Shown: piece by piece, positions 50,727 through 59,053 of the stretch
Numbering within the stretch: position 1 is the first letter of the stretch
Layout: each line of letters begins with the position of its first letter
Source of the DNA: Thermococcus sp. 18S1
GTDB taxonomy: Archaea; Methanobacteriota_B; Thermococci; Thermococcales; Thermococcaceae
Assembly (NCBI RefSeq): GCF_012027645.1
Contig: NZ_SNUU01000001.1
Span: 372,001-436,000, forward strand
Length of the DNA stretch: 64,000 nt
Reading direction: 5' to 3'
Position numbers and translations under genes: made by a program
The notes under the pieces: generated by a model
The model's input: only the letters and a program-made list of their open reading frames with translations
Databases searched by the model: none
Told to the model about the DNA's origin: nothing

Positions 50727-51485
50727 TCATTCTCTTCTTCTCAGAACCAGCCAGACGTCGTTTCCCTCGAACCCACAGCGCCGATAAAGCGCCTCCGGGT
50801 TCGTTCTGTTGTCAAGCTCGCCTGAAACCGTCGTGAAGACCGCCAGACTTTGCAACCTGCGAAGGAGTTCAAACACCATGGCCTTTCCAAGGCCCATCCC
50901 TCGGTAGGAGGGGTGAACCTGTATCCATTCCAGCGAGCCCTCGCCGATGGAGCGGTCCAAGTCCGCTATCCCAAGGGCAACGGGCTCATCTCCCTCAAGA
51001 ATCCAGAGCCAGAGCGACCGGTCGAAAGCGGGACTTAACGTCCACGACCCAACTTCACTGGAACTCGCGTTGATGTCCTCGTAGCAGAGGTTTATGAAAT
51101 CCGCCACTTTACTGGCCTCAGCGAGCACGTCCACCTCACTGAAGGAGAAGCCCACCGGCAGGAACGGTTCTTCGAGAGCCGCACCTCGGTGAACGAGCCT
51201 GAAGTACCTCTCAACATAGAATTCCTCCAGGTCGAGAGCCCCAGCTAGCCTCTCATGCAGAAGCACAAAATTCAGGCCCCCAATATCGGGGGGAACGCCG
51301 TTCGAGTCCCAGTAGACGTAGAGCCCCATGCCCTTTCTGGCTTCTAGATGGACGACTTCCCCTCCGCGAACGTCCGTGGAGGTCTCCATTCCGTCAAGCA
51401 TCGCCAGGGTCTTCCAGAGGGCGTTCGGAAGGGTTCCGGCTGGATCGCGGAGGTACAGTCCTGTTAGTGCCGTTTTAAAGTCCAT
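50727..51485 (-). CDS. GNAT family N-acetyltransferase
   Basis: The 252-residue protein carries a GNAT domain in the C-terminal half with acetyl-CoA loop RGMGLGKAMV (VHPSYRGMGLG) and a terminal NPEALYRRCGFEG motif. The N-terminal half is alpha/beta without clear assignment. Substrate unknown. The AAGTTTAAATTT box is about 25-30 nt before ATG 51485, so the message is probably leaderless. It is convergent with the 49373 gene. Confidence 0.82.
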   Translation of the reverse strand: MDFKTALTGLYLRDPAGTLPNALWKTLAMLDGMETSTDVRGGEVVHLEARKGMGLYVYWDSNGVPPDIGGLNFVLLHERLAGALDLEEFYVERYFRLVHRGAALEEPFLPVGFSFSEVDVLAEASKVADFINLCYEDINASSSEVGSWTLSPAFDRSLWLWILEGDEPVALGIADLDRSIGEGSLEWIQVHPSYRGMGLGKAMVFELLRRLQSLAVFTTVSGELDNRTNPEALYRRCGFEGNDVWLVLRRRE

Positions 51486-51569
51486 AATAACAATGCTCCC
51501 GGGGAAATTTAAACTTTAGGGTTACGGAAAGCTTTTTTATCGCGGGACGTCACATCGGCAGGTGGTCGC

Positions 51570-51839
51570 ATGGGAGGTGCAATAATCTTCGGGACAGTAT
51601 GGGTGCTCGGCATGTTCCTAATGGCACTCCAGCTGCTCGCCCTTGTGTGGGTCATCTACGACGTCCTCACAAAGCAGAAGAGAATGTCGGACGTTGAAAA
51701 GGTCATCTGGATAGTCCTGGCGTTCCTTTTCACAATACTGGGGGCGCTGGCGTACTACCTTCTCGTCAAGAGAAGTGGCAAATACGAGGAGAAACCTGAG
51801 GAAGCCATCTCTTCCGAGGACTCCGTCAGGGTGTACTGA
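51570..51839 (+). CDS. Small membrane protein with PLDc_N-like domain
   Basis: The 89-residue protein has two membrane helices (about 5-30 and 43-66). The pattern VWVIYDVLTKQKRM-SDVEKVIWIVLAFLFTILGALAYYLLV (seen in parts) is that of the phospholipase D N-terminal membrane domain family, which occurs alone in many archaea. Role unknown. GGTGGT precedes ATG 51570. A hairpin-rich spacer follows. Confidence 0.72.
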   Translation: MGGAIIFGTVWVLGMFLMALQLLALVWVIYDVLTKQKRMSDVEKVIWIVLAFLFTILGALAYYLLVKRSGKYEEKPEEAISSEDSVRVY

Positions 51840-51857
51840 CCGGAAGCCTTTTAGGCA

Positions 51858-51925
51858 TGATGACCAACTATCTCTGCCCGGGGAGTGCCGCCGAAGGCGG
51901 AGCCGATGAACTTGGGCGGGTTATT
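51858..51925 (+). other. Candidate structured element downstream of the PLDc_N-like gene
   Basis: CTGCCC and GGGCGG can pair around an asymmetric internal loop (GGGGAGTG opposite GCCGATGAACTT) capped by the stem CCGCC-GAA-GGCGG. The arrangement looks like a small folded RNA, but I cannot match it to a named riboswitch, H/ACA or C/D class. It may simply be a 3'-end hairpin of the upstream gene. Confidence 0.3.
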
Positions 51926-51994
51926 ACCCCCTTTTCACGGCGTTTCTAAGAAGTTGTGATGCAGCTACGTCCCCCTTCCAGTATTATACCCTCC

Positions 51995-52067
51995 GGGAGG
52001 AGGGAAATGTATAAATACCCGGAGGGAGGAGGGAAATGTATAAATACCCGGAGGGAGGAGGGAAATG
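51995..52067 (+). repeat. 29-bp tandem promoter/ribosome-binding-site repeat
   Basis: Two complete 29-nt copies (51995-52023 and 52024-52052) and a third partial copy of 15 nt (52053-52067). Each full copy contains GGAGGAGGGAAATG (a Shine-Dalgarno plus ATG) followed by TATAAATACCCGGA (a TATA box). The partial copy supplies the real start codon at 52065. TATA of copy 2 (52038-52045) would start transcription close to that ATG; TATA of copy 1 (52009-52016) would give a leader with a strong ribosome-binding site. Confidence 0.85.
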
Positions 52068-52661
52068 GGCTACTCTGTGGATAGGCTTGAGAAGAAGCTA
52101 AAAGGAGATTACGATAAGGGCTTGTGGATAACCTTTTTTATTGGCTCCTTAGCCCTTGGATTAGCGACTCCCTGGGTTGCGTTTGATTTGGACAACTCTT
52201 CAGGAGGGGTTATCAGTTTTATTGCAGTAATGGCTAGTATGGCATTTATCCCTCTGGGGATTATTTCAGTCTTGGCCGCAATATATGAAGTTCAAGCAGA
52301 CGCCCAAGAGTTCGTGGAGGCTTATAAAAGAGACTATCCCAAGGAACCGGAAATTGATCTCCTTGAATCAGGATACAAAAAGGCCCACGAGTATCAGAAC
52401 AAAGCATTCAAAGATGCCCTAACTGCATGGCTTGGTCTTGGAGTTTACGTCGGGCTCGTAGAGTTGGCGCTTTTAGTCGACAACGTGGTCGTTAAGAATT
52501 GGTCGTACCTTTGGGCTGTACTGGGTATATGCTCGATAGCCTCTTTTATCGGGTTTGTTTTAACGATAATCTCCTACCTCCGCAAGCGCTCCATAGAGAA
52601 GGCCCTCTTCGCCATTCAGCTCAAAAAGAGCGATAAAGCAGAAATCTCGATCAAGATTTGA
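52065..52661 (+). CDS. Orphan membrane protein, 198 aa
   Basis: No family recognised. Four membrane helices are predicted (about residues 20-40, 48-70, 120-140 and 150-170), with a charged cytosolic helix between the second and third (QADAQEFVEAYKRDYPKEPE). Base composition is more AT-rich and codon choice (ATA, TTA, GAT, AAA) less GC-biased than in neighbours, which points to recent acquisition. Transcription is from a duplicated promoter. The 3' end overlaps the convergent PIN toxin gene by 11 nt. Confidence 0.72.
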   Translation: MGYSVDRLEKKLKGDYDKGLWITFFIGSLALGLATPWVAFDLDNSSGGVISFIAVMASMAFIPLGIISVLAAIYEVQADAQEFVEAYKRDYPKEPEIDLLESGYKKAHEYQNKAFKDALTAWLGLGVYVGLVELALLVDNVVVKNWSYLWAVLGICSIASFIGFVLTIISYLRKRSIEKALFAIQLKKSDKAEISIKI

Positions 52662-53142
52662 GCTCTCCTGCGCTTTCCAATATTTTTCCGAGAACATCCT
52701 CAGAAATCCTGAAGCCGTGCTTCCTGAGCTCTTCGATGTATGGCCCAACTGCAGGGATCAAACTCTTCCTCTTCGCGAGAAACAGAATTCCAAGTGTCCC
52801 AGTGACTTTCAGCCCAAAGCCCCTCGCAACTTTCCTCGCATCTTTGTCGTCCAGAATCAGCAGGCCAAACTTATTTTCAAGAGCTGCAACTATCGTCTCC
52901 GCCTCGCCGTAGTCTATCATCTCGAGGAGGAACCTAAACAGTTCATGATCCCTTATCGAAACCCTTCTCAGAAAAGACGCCTCCGCGATTAACAGGGCCT
53001 CATCGTGACCATGACCCTCAACGACGGTCTCATGATAGACACCATCCGTGATGTACACTTCCTCAAAGAGCTCACCAAGGACATCCAATAGACCGAGTTT
53101 CGCGAGAAAGATTAGAGGGGAGGAATTAACTATCACCCTCAT
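52651..53142 (-). CDS. PIN-like DUF3368 toxin
   Basis: This 163-residue protein is a PIN-fold nuclease relative. Acidic positions fit the active site: N6/S7 at the first motif (VIVNSSPLIFLAKLG, where N replaces the usual D), E in DYGEAETIVAAL, and D in LLILDDKDARKVA. DUF3368 proteins are the toxins paired with UPF0175 antitoxins. It overlaps the antitoxin gene by 4 nt. RNA-cleaving activity is inferred from the family. Confidence 0.85.
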   Translation of the reverse strand: MRVIVNSSPLIFLAKLGLLDVLGELFEEVYITDGVYHETVVEGHGHDEALLIAEASFLRRVSIRDHELFRFLLEMIDYGEAETIVAALENKFGLLILDDKDARKVARGFGLKVTGTLGILFLAKRKSLIPAVGPYIEELRKHGFRISEDVLGKILESAGELKS

Positions 53143-53390
53143 GAGAGCTCCTCCAGAACTTTAAGGTCGTTTTCAAGCTCTTCCTCATCGTATGGAATTC
53201 CTTTGCCTTCTTTAGCGAGTATCTCAAGGAACTCCCACTTGCTAACCCCCGCAAGCTTTCTCGCCTGCCCAAAGGACAGTATCCCCTTTTCGTAGAGCCT
53301 TATGGCAAGTTCAACCTTGACCCTGCCCTCTACCTCATCTTCCGGGAGCTTAATCATTCCCGGAAGCTCAACCACAACCCTCTTTCCCAT
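53139..53390 (-). CDS. UPF0175 family antitoxin
   Basis: The 83-residue protein has an N-terminal strand (VVVELPGMIKLP) and the UPF0175 helix-turn-helix-like ELAIRLYEKGILSFGQARKLAG, seen in segments, followed by an acidic C-terminus that should bind the toxin. ATG 53390 has GGTGGGAG upstream. Promoter candidates on the minus strand are GTTAAATAGG (about 53423-53432) or the symmetric TTTATAAG at about 53447-53456, next to the duplicated dyads. Confidence 0.85.
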   Translation of the reverse strand: MGKRVVVELPGMIKLPEDEVEGRVKVELAIRLYEKGILSFGQARKLAGVSKWEFLEILAKEGKGIPYDEEELENDLKVLEELS

Positions 53391-53447
53391 TCTCCCACCG
53401 TTCTCCCTTTGCGTTCCGAACCTATTTAACGCCTTCGCATTGGATGC

Positions 53448-53510
53448 TTATAAATCATGAGAACTTGCACTTCTCAATCTTTATAAATTCTTGAGAACTA
53501 ACAGTTCTCA
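53448..53510 (+). promoter_or_regulatory. Duplicated TATA-plus-dyad promoter of the DUF4143 ATPase gene
   Basis: Two copies, 33-34 nt apart, of the same arrangement: TTATAAAT (53448-53455 and 53481-53488) followed by a 19-bp dyad (TGAGAACTTGCACTTCTCA at 53458-53476 and TGAGAACTAACAGTTCTCA at 53492-53510). The dyads fall between each TATA and its expected start site, so a bound dimeric repressor would block initiation. The UPF0175 antitoxin or the ATPase's own regulator could be the ligand. Confidence 0.65.
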
Positions 53511-53519
53511 GGTGTTGGT

Positions 53520-54698
53520 ATGAGGTTGGGTGATTTGGCATACATGAACCCCTGGTGGGAAGGAAAGGAAGACTACCACGCGAGGCGCTGGAGGGAGCAG
53601 AAAATCCATTGGTGGCCTAAATGGGTTGATGAACTCTCGCTCGAACCATTCTCGCTCAACTTCGTCCTCGGCCCGAGGCAGGTGGGAAAGACCACGGGAA
53701 TAAAACTCCTCATCCAGGAACTCCTGAAAGGAAATCCACCGGAGTCGGTTCTATACATCAACGTTGAAATCCTCTCGGGCCATAAAGAACTTTCAGCCCT
53801 GCTGAGGGAGTTCCAGGAGCTGAAAGAAAAGGAGGGCATTAAAACCGGATACGTCTTCCTAGATGAAGCCTCATCACTTGAAGGCTGGTGGAGAGGAGTT
53901 AAGCCGCTCATCGATGCGGGTCTCTTGGAGGACGACGTGGTCACGGTTACTGGATCAAGCTCTCTGAAGGTAAAGCGGGACATAGAGTTGTTCCCTGGAA
54001 GGAAGGGGAAGGGAAAAACCCTCGAGGTCATGCCACTGTCTTTCAGGGAATACGTTGAAGTGATGGGTCTGAAAAGGCCAGAACTCCACAGGGAAAAGAC
54101 ACTGAAACTCTTTGAGGAGTACCTGAAAACCGGTGGCTTCCCGGGATCAATCAACGGCCTCCCCATGGACGATCTTCTCGGAGCGTACGTAGGGGAATTC
54201 GTCCGTTTCGGGAAGAGCCTAGAAATATCCAGAGAAACCCTAGCGGCAGTAATCCGAAGCGCTCCTTCGGCGACGAGTTTTAGGGCACTGGCAGGAATGA
54301 CCTCAGGATACTCCTACAAGGTGGTGCAGGACTACATCGAGTTCTTTAGGGAGCTGTATGTGCTCGGGATAGCGTACCTCCGTCAGGGAGACCAGGTGCT
54401 CTACAAGCGGGAGAAGAAGTTCTTCTTTAGGGATCCGCTTTTAGCGAGGCTCTTCTCAGCGTGGAGCGGGGCGGAACTTAGAGAGGAAGCGCTCTACGAG
54501 TGGCTCGTTCAGGAGCACCTGTACCAGAGGTTTGGAGAAGTTTACTATTACAGGAATTCCTACGAGGTTGATGCGATAGCAGGTGACTTGAAGGTTGAGG
54601 TAAAGGCAGGAAAAGCCCATAGGAAATACCCAAAGAGCGTCACTGTGCTCGAAAAGGAAGATGTGCCCTTTTTCCTCCTTGACATCACTCCCCCATAA
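53520..54698 (+). CDS. AAA_14/DUF4143 family ATPase
   Basis: The 392-residue P-loop ATPase has Walker A GPRQVGKT (51-58) and Walker B GYVFLDEASSLEGW (about 114-127), and the sensor motif VTGSSSLKVKRD. The C-terminal DUF4143 portion has nuclease-like features (DAIAGDLKVEVKAGK, a PD-(D/E)XK-like D-x-ExK pattern). This family expanded in Thermococcales and is often strain-variable; proposed roles in defence or mobile elements are not proven. ATG 53520 with GGTG upstream. Last 14 nt overlap yjbQ. Confidence 0.85.
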   Translation: MRLGDLAYMNPWWEGKEDYHARRWREQKIHWWPKWVDELSLEPFSLNFVLGPRQVGKTTGIKLLIQELLKGNPPESVLYINVEILSGHKELSALLREFQELKEKEGIKTGYVFLDEASSLEGWWRGVKPLIDAGLLEDDVVTVTGSSSLKVKRDIELFPGRKGKGKTLEVMPLSFREYVEVMGLKRPELHREKTLKLFEEYLKTGGFPGSINGLPMDDLLGAYVGEFVRFGKSLEISRETLAAVIRSAPSATSFRALAGMTSGYSYKVVQDYIEFFRELYVLGIAYLRQGDQVLYKREKKFFFRDPLLARLFSAWSGAELREEALYEWLVQEHLYQRFGEVYYYRNSYEVDAIAGDLKVEVKAGKAHRKYPKSVTVLEKEDVPFFLLDITPP

Positions 54699-55098
54699 CC
54701 TGCACTATGACGCGCCTGTGCCTCGGTATCACGTCCAGCTCGACGAAGAAAATCTGCTGCCAGGTTCCGCGAACGAGCCTACCTTCAACGACGGGGAAAC
54801 ACTCGCTCGCCCCGAGGAGCGTAGCGCGGAGATGGCTGTGGGCGTTGTCGTCTATCCTGTCGTGGAGGTAGCCTTTGCCCTTGGGAACAAGCTCCCTCAA
54901 AGCTCGCTTGAAGTCCTCCAGAAGGCCGGATTCGTGCTCTATCGTAACTATCGCACCCGTTGCCCCGGGAACGAAGACCAGAACCTGTCCGTTTTCTATT
55001 CCAGACTCCTCGACGATTCCCTCCACCTCACGGGTTATGTCGATGAGGTCAATCTCTCCCTTCGTTTGAAACCTCAGTTCCCTCGTGAGAACCTTCAT
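54685..55098 (-). CDS. YjbQ/UPF0047 family protein
   Basis: The 137-residue protein has the UPF0047 motifs GATGAIVTIEHESGL, NAHSHLRATLLG and GTWQQIFFVELD. YjbQ of E. coli can substitute for thiamine phosphate synthase at low level. Here it is in an operon with a ThiN-domain regulator, which supports a thiamine link. ATG 55098 has GGTGGTGG upstream and lies inside the end of the VanZ gene (50-nt overlap). Confidence 0.88.
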   Translation of the reverse strand: MKVLTRELRFQTKGEIDLIDITREVEGIVEESGIENGQVLVFVPGATGAIVTIEHESGLLEDFKRALRELVPKGKGYLHDRIDDNAHSHLRATLLGASECFPVVEGRLVRGTWQQIFFVELDVIPRHRRVIVQVMGE

Positions 55099-55378
55099 AC
55101 CACCACCCCGCGATGAGTCCAAGGGTGAAGCCTATTAGGTTTGCGCCTATGTCGGCGAAGGAGAACGTCCTCCCTGGGACGAAGAGCTGGAAGAATTCCA
55201 GGAGGAACGGCAGGGGCAGCAGATAGGCCCACCAACGCCATCCAATAAAGCCCAGAGCGGCAAATTCTACCAAATGGGCCAGTTTATCCCCGTTGGCCAC
55301 GGGCGACGACGGAACCCTCGGGGTCAGGTTCAGAAACAGAAGGAGGAGCGCGTAGAGGAGGAGAAGCCTTCGCCTCAA
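55049..55378 (-). CDS. VanZ-like membrane protein
   Basis: The 109-residue protein has four short membrane segments and the VanZ signature of DKLAHLVEFAALGFIGW (residues 31-47) and SFADIGANLIGFTLG near the C-terminus. Role in archaea unknown. It overlaps thiR by 4 nt and yjbQ by 50 nt, so all three are translated from one message. Confidence 0.8.
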   Translation of the reverse strand: MRRRLLLLYALLLLFLNLTPRVPSSPVANGDKLAHLVEFAALGFIGWRWWAYLLPLPFLLEFFQLFVPGRTFSFADIGANLIGFTLGLIAGWWYEGSHEGTEVSNEGRD

Positions 55379-56265
55379 AGGTTCCCCACCAGCCTCTTGA
55401 GCTTCTCAACGACGTCGAAGGGGGTCTCACCGAATATATAGACCAGCGGTTCAACCCCAAGGCCACCCACGTCAACGACCGCGTCGTAAGAGTCGCGCCT
55501 GAAGACATCCGCTATAGCCCTCACGGCCTCCTCTTCGCTCAGTCCACCGGTTTTAACCCTTCCAACCTTGAACCCCGCCGCAGTCAGGGCGGATTCTATG
55601 TCCGGCCCGTACCTGATGTTGAGAACGCTCCGTATCTCAGGCCTGACCTCGGCCAGCTTAACGAGTATGCCCGCGGTAAAACCGCTCGCCCCGAACTCTG
55701 GCGGGAGGGCAAAGGCTTTACCCTTGGCGGCGGTTATCCTTCCCGGAATCGCCGCAACGTCTTCTATGCTCCGCGGGGACGGAAGGGAGTAGGCGAAGTT
55801 GCTCCTGACCTCAGGGATAAGGGCGGGAAACTTTTCATCCCTGAGGAGTTCGTTGAGCGCCATGTTCAGAACCTCGAGAATCTCGCCGCGGCTGGGACCC
55901 ACGGAGAACAGCGAGCGGCACGCTTCCTCGCTCACCCCGGCGTATTCAGCGTAGAACCTGCACAGAAAACCGTTTTGAAAGAGCTCGAACACACGTCTCG
56001 CCACAAGAAGCACGGCATCCTCCCTGCTCCCCCCGAAGAGTATGAAGGAAGAGACATCACTGGCTATGTCTTCGAGCCTCTCAGCCACCTCCGCGGGGGG
56101 CACCTTATACTTCCCGGCCAGATATTTGCTGACCATCGCCTGGGTTATGCCAAGGTACTCGGCTATCTGGGACTGCTTCATCCCCTCACGGTAAAGCCTC
56201 TCCGCTATCTTGGCCCTGAGAAAAGGCATCAGCTCCTCGGCTACGTACACGCTGGGCGTCCTCAT
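55375..56265 (-). CDS. thiR: ThiR: HTH regulator with ThiN (thiamine phosphate-binding) domain
   Basis: The 296-residue protein joins an N-terminal XRE-type HTH (residues 28-52, MKQSQIAEYLGITQAMVSKY) to a C-terminal ThiN domain (about 125-296; GASGFTAGILVKLAEVRPEIRSV, seen in parts, and VVDVGGLGVEP). ThiN is the archaeal thiamine-phosphate synthase domain; in this architecture it senses thiamine phosphate and controls thiamine genes. First gene of an operon with VanZ and YjbQ. ATG 56265. Confidence 0.88.
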   Translation of the reverse strand: MRTPSVYVAEELMPFLRAKIAERLYREGMKQSQIAEYLGITQAMVSKYLAGKYKVPPAEVAERLEDIASDVSSFILFGGSREDAVLLVARRVFELFQNGFLCRFYAEYAGVSEEACRSLFSVGPSRGEILEVLNMALNELLRDEKFPALIPEVRSNFAYSLPSPRSIEDVAAIPGRITAAKGKAFALPPEFGASGFTAGILVKLAEVRPEIRSVLNIRYGPDIESALTAAGFKVGRVKTGGLSEEEAVRAIADVFRRDSYDAVVDVGGLGVEPLVYIFGETPFDVVEKLKRLVGNL

Positions 56266-56351
56266 GCTACCACCCTAAAACCAGGTTATGGAAACTTCGA
56301 ACCCGGCTTTAAAGGGTTACCGTCGACAACTTTATGTCAAAAAACGTTTAA

Positions 56352-57311
<960 letters not shown>

Positions 57312-57767
57312 ATGGCCGAGCTCAAGGTTACCGCCATCAGGGAGGGAACGGTCATAGACCACATCCCGGCCGGAAAGGGTTTGAAGGTCATCGAGATACT
57401 CCGCCTCAACCGGCCGAACGGAGGCGTTCTGCTTCTCGCCTCGAACGTCCACAGCGGAAAGCTCGGAAGGAAGGACATCGTCAAGATAGAGGGCAGGTTC
57501 CTGAGCGAGGAGGAGGTCAACAAGATAGCCCTCATCGCCCCAACTGCCACCGTCAACATAGTGCGGGACTACAGGGTGGCCGAGAAGTTCAAGGTCGAGA
57601 TTCCCGATAAGATAACCGGAATCCTCCGCTGTGCCAATCCGAACTGCGTCAGCAACCACGAGTACACCGTTTCAAAGTTCTACGTCGTCTCAAGGGAGCC
57701 CCTCAAGGTGCGCTGCCACTACTGCGAGAGGACGATGGAAGAGGAGGAAATACTTGGGAACCTCTAA
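57312..57767 (+). CDS. pyrI: Aspartate carbamoyltransferase regulatory subunit
   Basis: The 151-residue subunit has an allosteric N-terminal domain (nucleotide-binding IDHIPAGKGLKVIEIL, residues 14-29) and a C-terminal zinc domain with four cysteines (CANPNC and CHYC). It forms the dodecameric ATCase with PyrB. It begins on the base after the pyrB stop. Confidence 0.95.
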   Translation: MAELKVTAIREGTVIDHIPAGKGLKVIEILRLNRPNGGVLLLASNVHSGKLGRKDIVKIEGRFLSEEEVNKIALIAPTATVNIVRDYRVAEKFKVEIPDKITGILRCANPNCVSNHEYTVSKFYVVSREPLKVRCHYCERTMEEEEILGNL

Positions 57768-57823
57768 CTATTTTTTATAAAATCTTTCGAAAAGCTTTTT
57801 AACTTTTTCAGATAGTGTTAACT

Positions 57824-59053
57824 ATGAATTCAATGAGAAAAACAGTGACGGTAATCTTGATAACTCTGCTCATTATAATCTCCGGTTGCCTGGGAATGAA
57901 CAAAAACGAAAAAGAGCAAACCCCACCCAATCCCGTGAGCAGTACAGTCACGCCCATTCAAACACTCCCGATCAAACTTCCACCGGCGGAACCAGGGGAT
58001 TATGAACTCCTCATGAAGGAGTACCCTTCTATACGGGAGGTCATAGAAAAAGCGTTCAATGCATCTCTGGAATCCCCGGATATCCACTATTCCATCGAAG
58101 TGTTCTCCTCAATCGCACGGAAACGGCGTCTTACTCAAGCCGAGCTGGGGATACTAAACCTCACCCTCAGAGCCAACCTCTGCTACTTCTCTAAGAACGA
58201 GCCCCCAGGTAACGATTACTATGTGGTCTCATTCTCCAGGGAGCGGCCCCTTGAAAGCATTCCCTACGTGGAATGTCAGAACTTCACGAGCACGCTGCCC
58301 TTCGTGTACTACAGGGGGCGCGGTTTTCAGTATTACCCCGTGACCGCATCCAACTGGGCATATCACTACCTGAAGACCGACCAGCACAGAAGGGCCGAGG
58401 AGCTTCTAAAAGAAATGCTCCCTCTAATGGAGGTGGTTAATCAGAGCCCCGGCGAAGCAGGAATCTTCAACGTTTATTTCGAGCCACCGGGCACAAGGAA
58501 AATCCCTCTTCCATGGACCTCATCGTTTTCACAGGGAATGCTCGCCGGCCTTTACGCGTGGCTATACAACGAGACCGGTAACGAGACATACCTGCACGCG
58601 GCCCATCGGCTCTTTAACTCGTTCTACCTGCCTCCCGAACACGGAGGTTTCGTCGAGAACACGGACTATGGAATCTGGTTTCTCGAGTACCCCTACCGCC
58701 CGGACTTTTTAGTCCTCAACGGCCACATAATCACCATGAAGGGGCTGTGGCTCTACCACAGATTTACGGGCGATGAGCGGGCGCTAGAACTCTTCAACGC
58801 GGGCGTGGAAAGCGTTAAACAGACACTTCCGGACTGCGATAGCGGTGGGTGGAGTCTTTACTCGGTTAAAGGGCCAGAGGCCAGGGAAGACTACCACAGG
58901 CTCCACATCAAGCTCCTCGTCTGGCTATACACCAAGACCGGGGATGAAACGTTCATGGACTACGCCGAGAGGTGGAACGGCTACCTTGAGGAAAGGGGGC
59001 TCAAAAAAGAAAACCTGGGAGCACTACTTCAGCAGATGAGGAACACGCCTTAA
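57824..59053 (+). CDS. Lipoprotein of the D-glucuronyl C5-epimerase-like family
   Basis: The 409-residue secreted lipoprotein has a signal peptide with lipobox SGC (about residues 18-20), a low-complexity Thr/Pro linker (about 25-50) and an (alpha/alpha) toroid domain that matches the C5-epimerase C-terminal family: TASNWAYHYLKT, GMLAGLYAWLYNETG, EYPYRPDFLVLNGHI and GGWSLYS. It probably acts on uronic-acid polysaccharide or is a carbohydrate-binding relative. Composition is more AT-rich than neighbours. TATA TTTTTTATAAAATC lies at about 57771-57784. It overlaps the ECF gene by 30 nt. Confidence 0.8.
   Translation: MNSMRKTVTVILITLLIIISGCLGMNKNEKEQTPPNPVSSTVTPIQTLPIKLPPAEPGDYELLMKEYPSIREVIEKAFNASLESPDIHYSIEVFSSIARKRRLTQAELGILNLTLRANLCYFSKNEPPGNDYYVVSFSRERPLESIPYVECQNFTSTLPFVYYRGRGFQYYPVTASNWAYHYLKTDQHRRAEELLKEMLPLMEVVNQSPGEAGIFNVYFEPPGTRKIPLPWTSSFSQGMLAGLYAWLYNETGNETYLHAAHRLFNSFYLPPEHGGFVENTDYGIWFLEYPYRPDFLVLNGHIITMKGLWLYHRFTGDERALELFNAGVESVKQTLPDCDSGGWSLYSVKGPEAREDYHRLHIKLLVWLYTKTGDETFMDYAERWNGYLEERGLKKENLGALLQQMRNTP

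Noticed and set aside
51570-51839. The small PLDc_N-like protein as a phospholipase
   Set aside because: It lacks any HKD catalytic motif and consists only of the membrane domain.
51858-51925. C/D box sRNA reading (ATGATGA ... GCCGATGAA)
   Set aside because: C-like boxes occur but no D box (CTGA) follows at the right distance, so it was kept only as a generic structured candidate.
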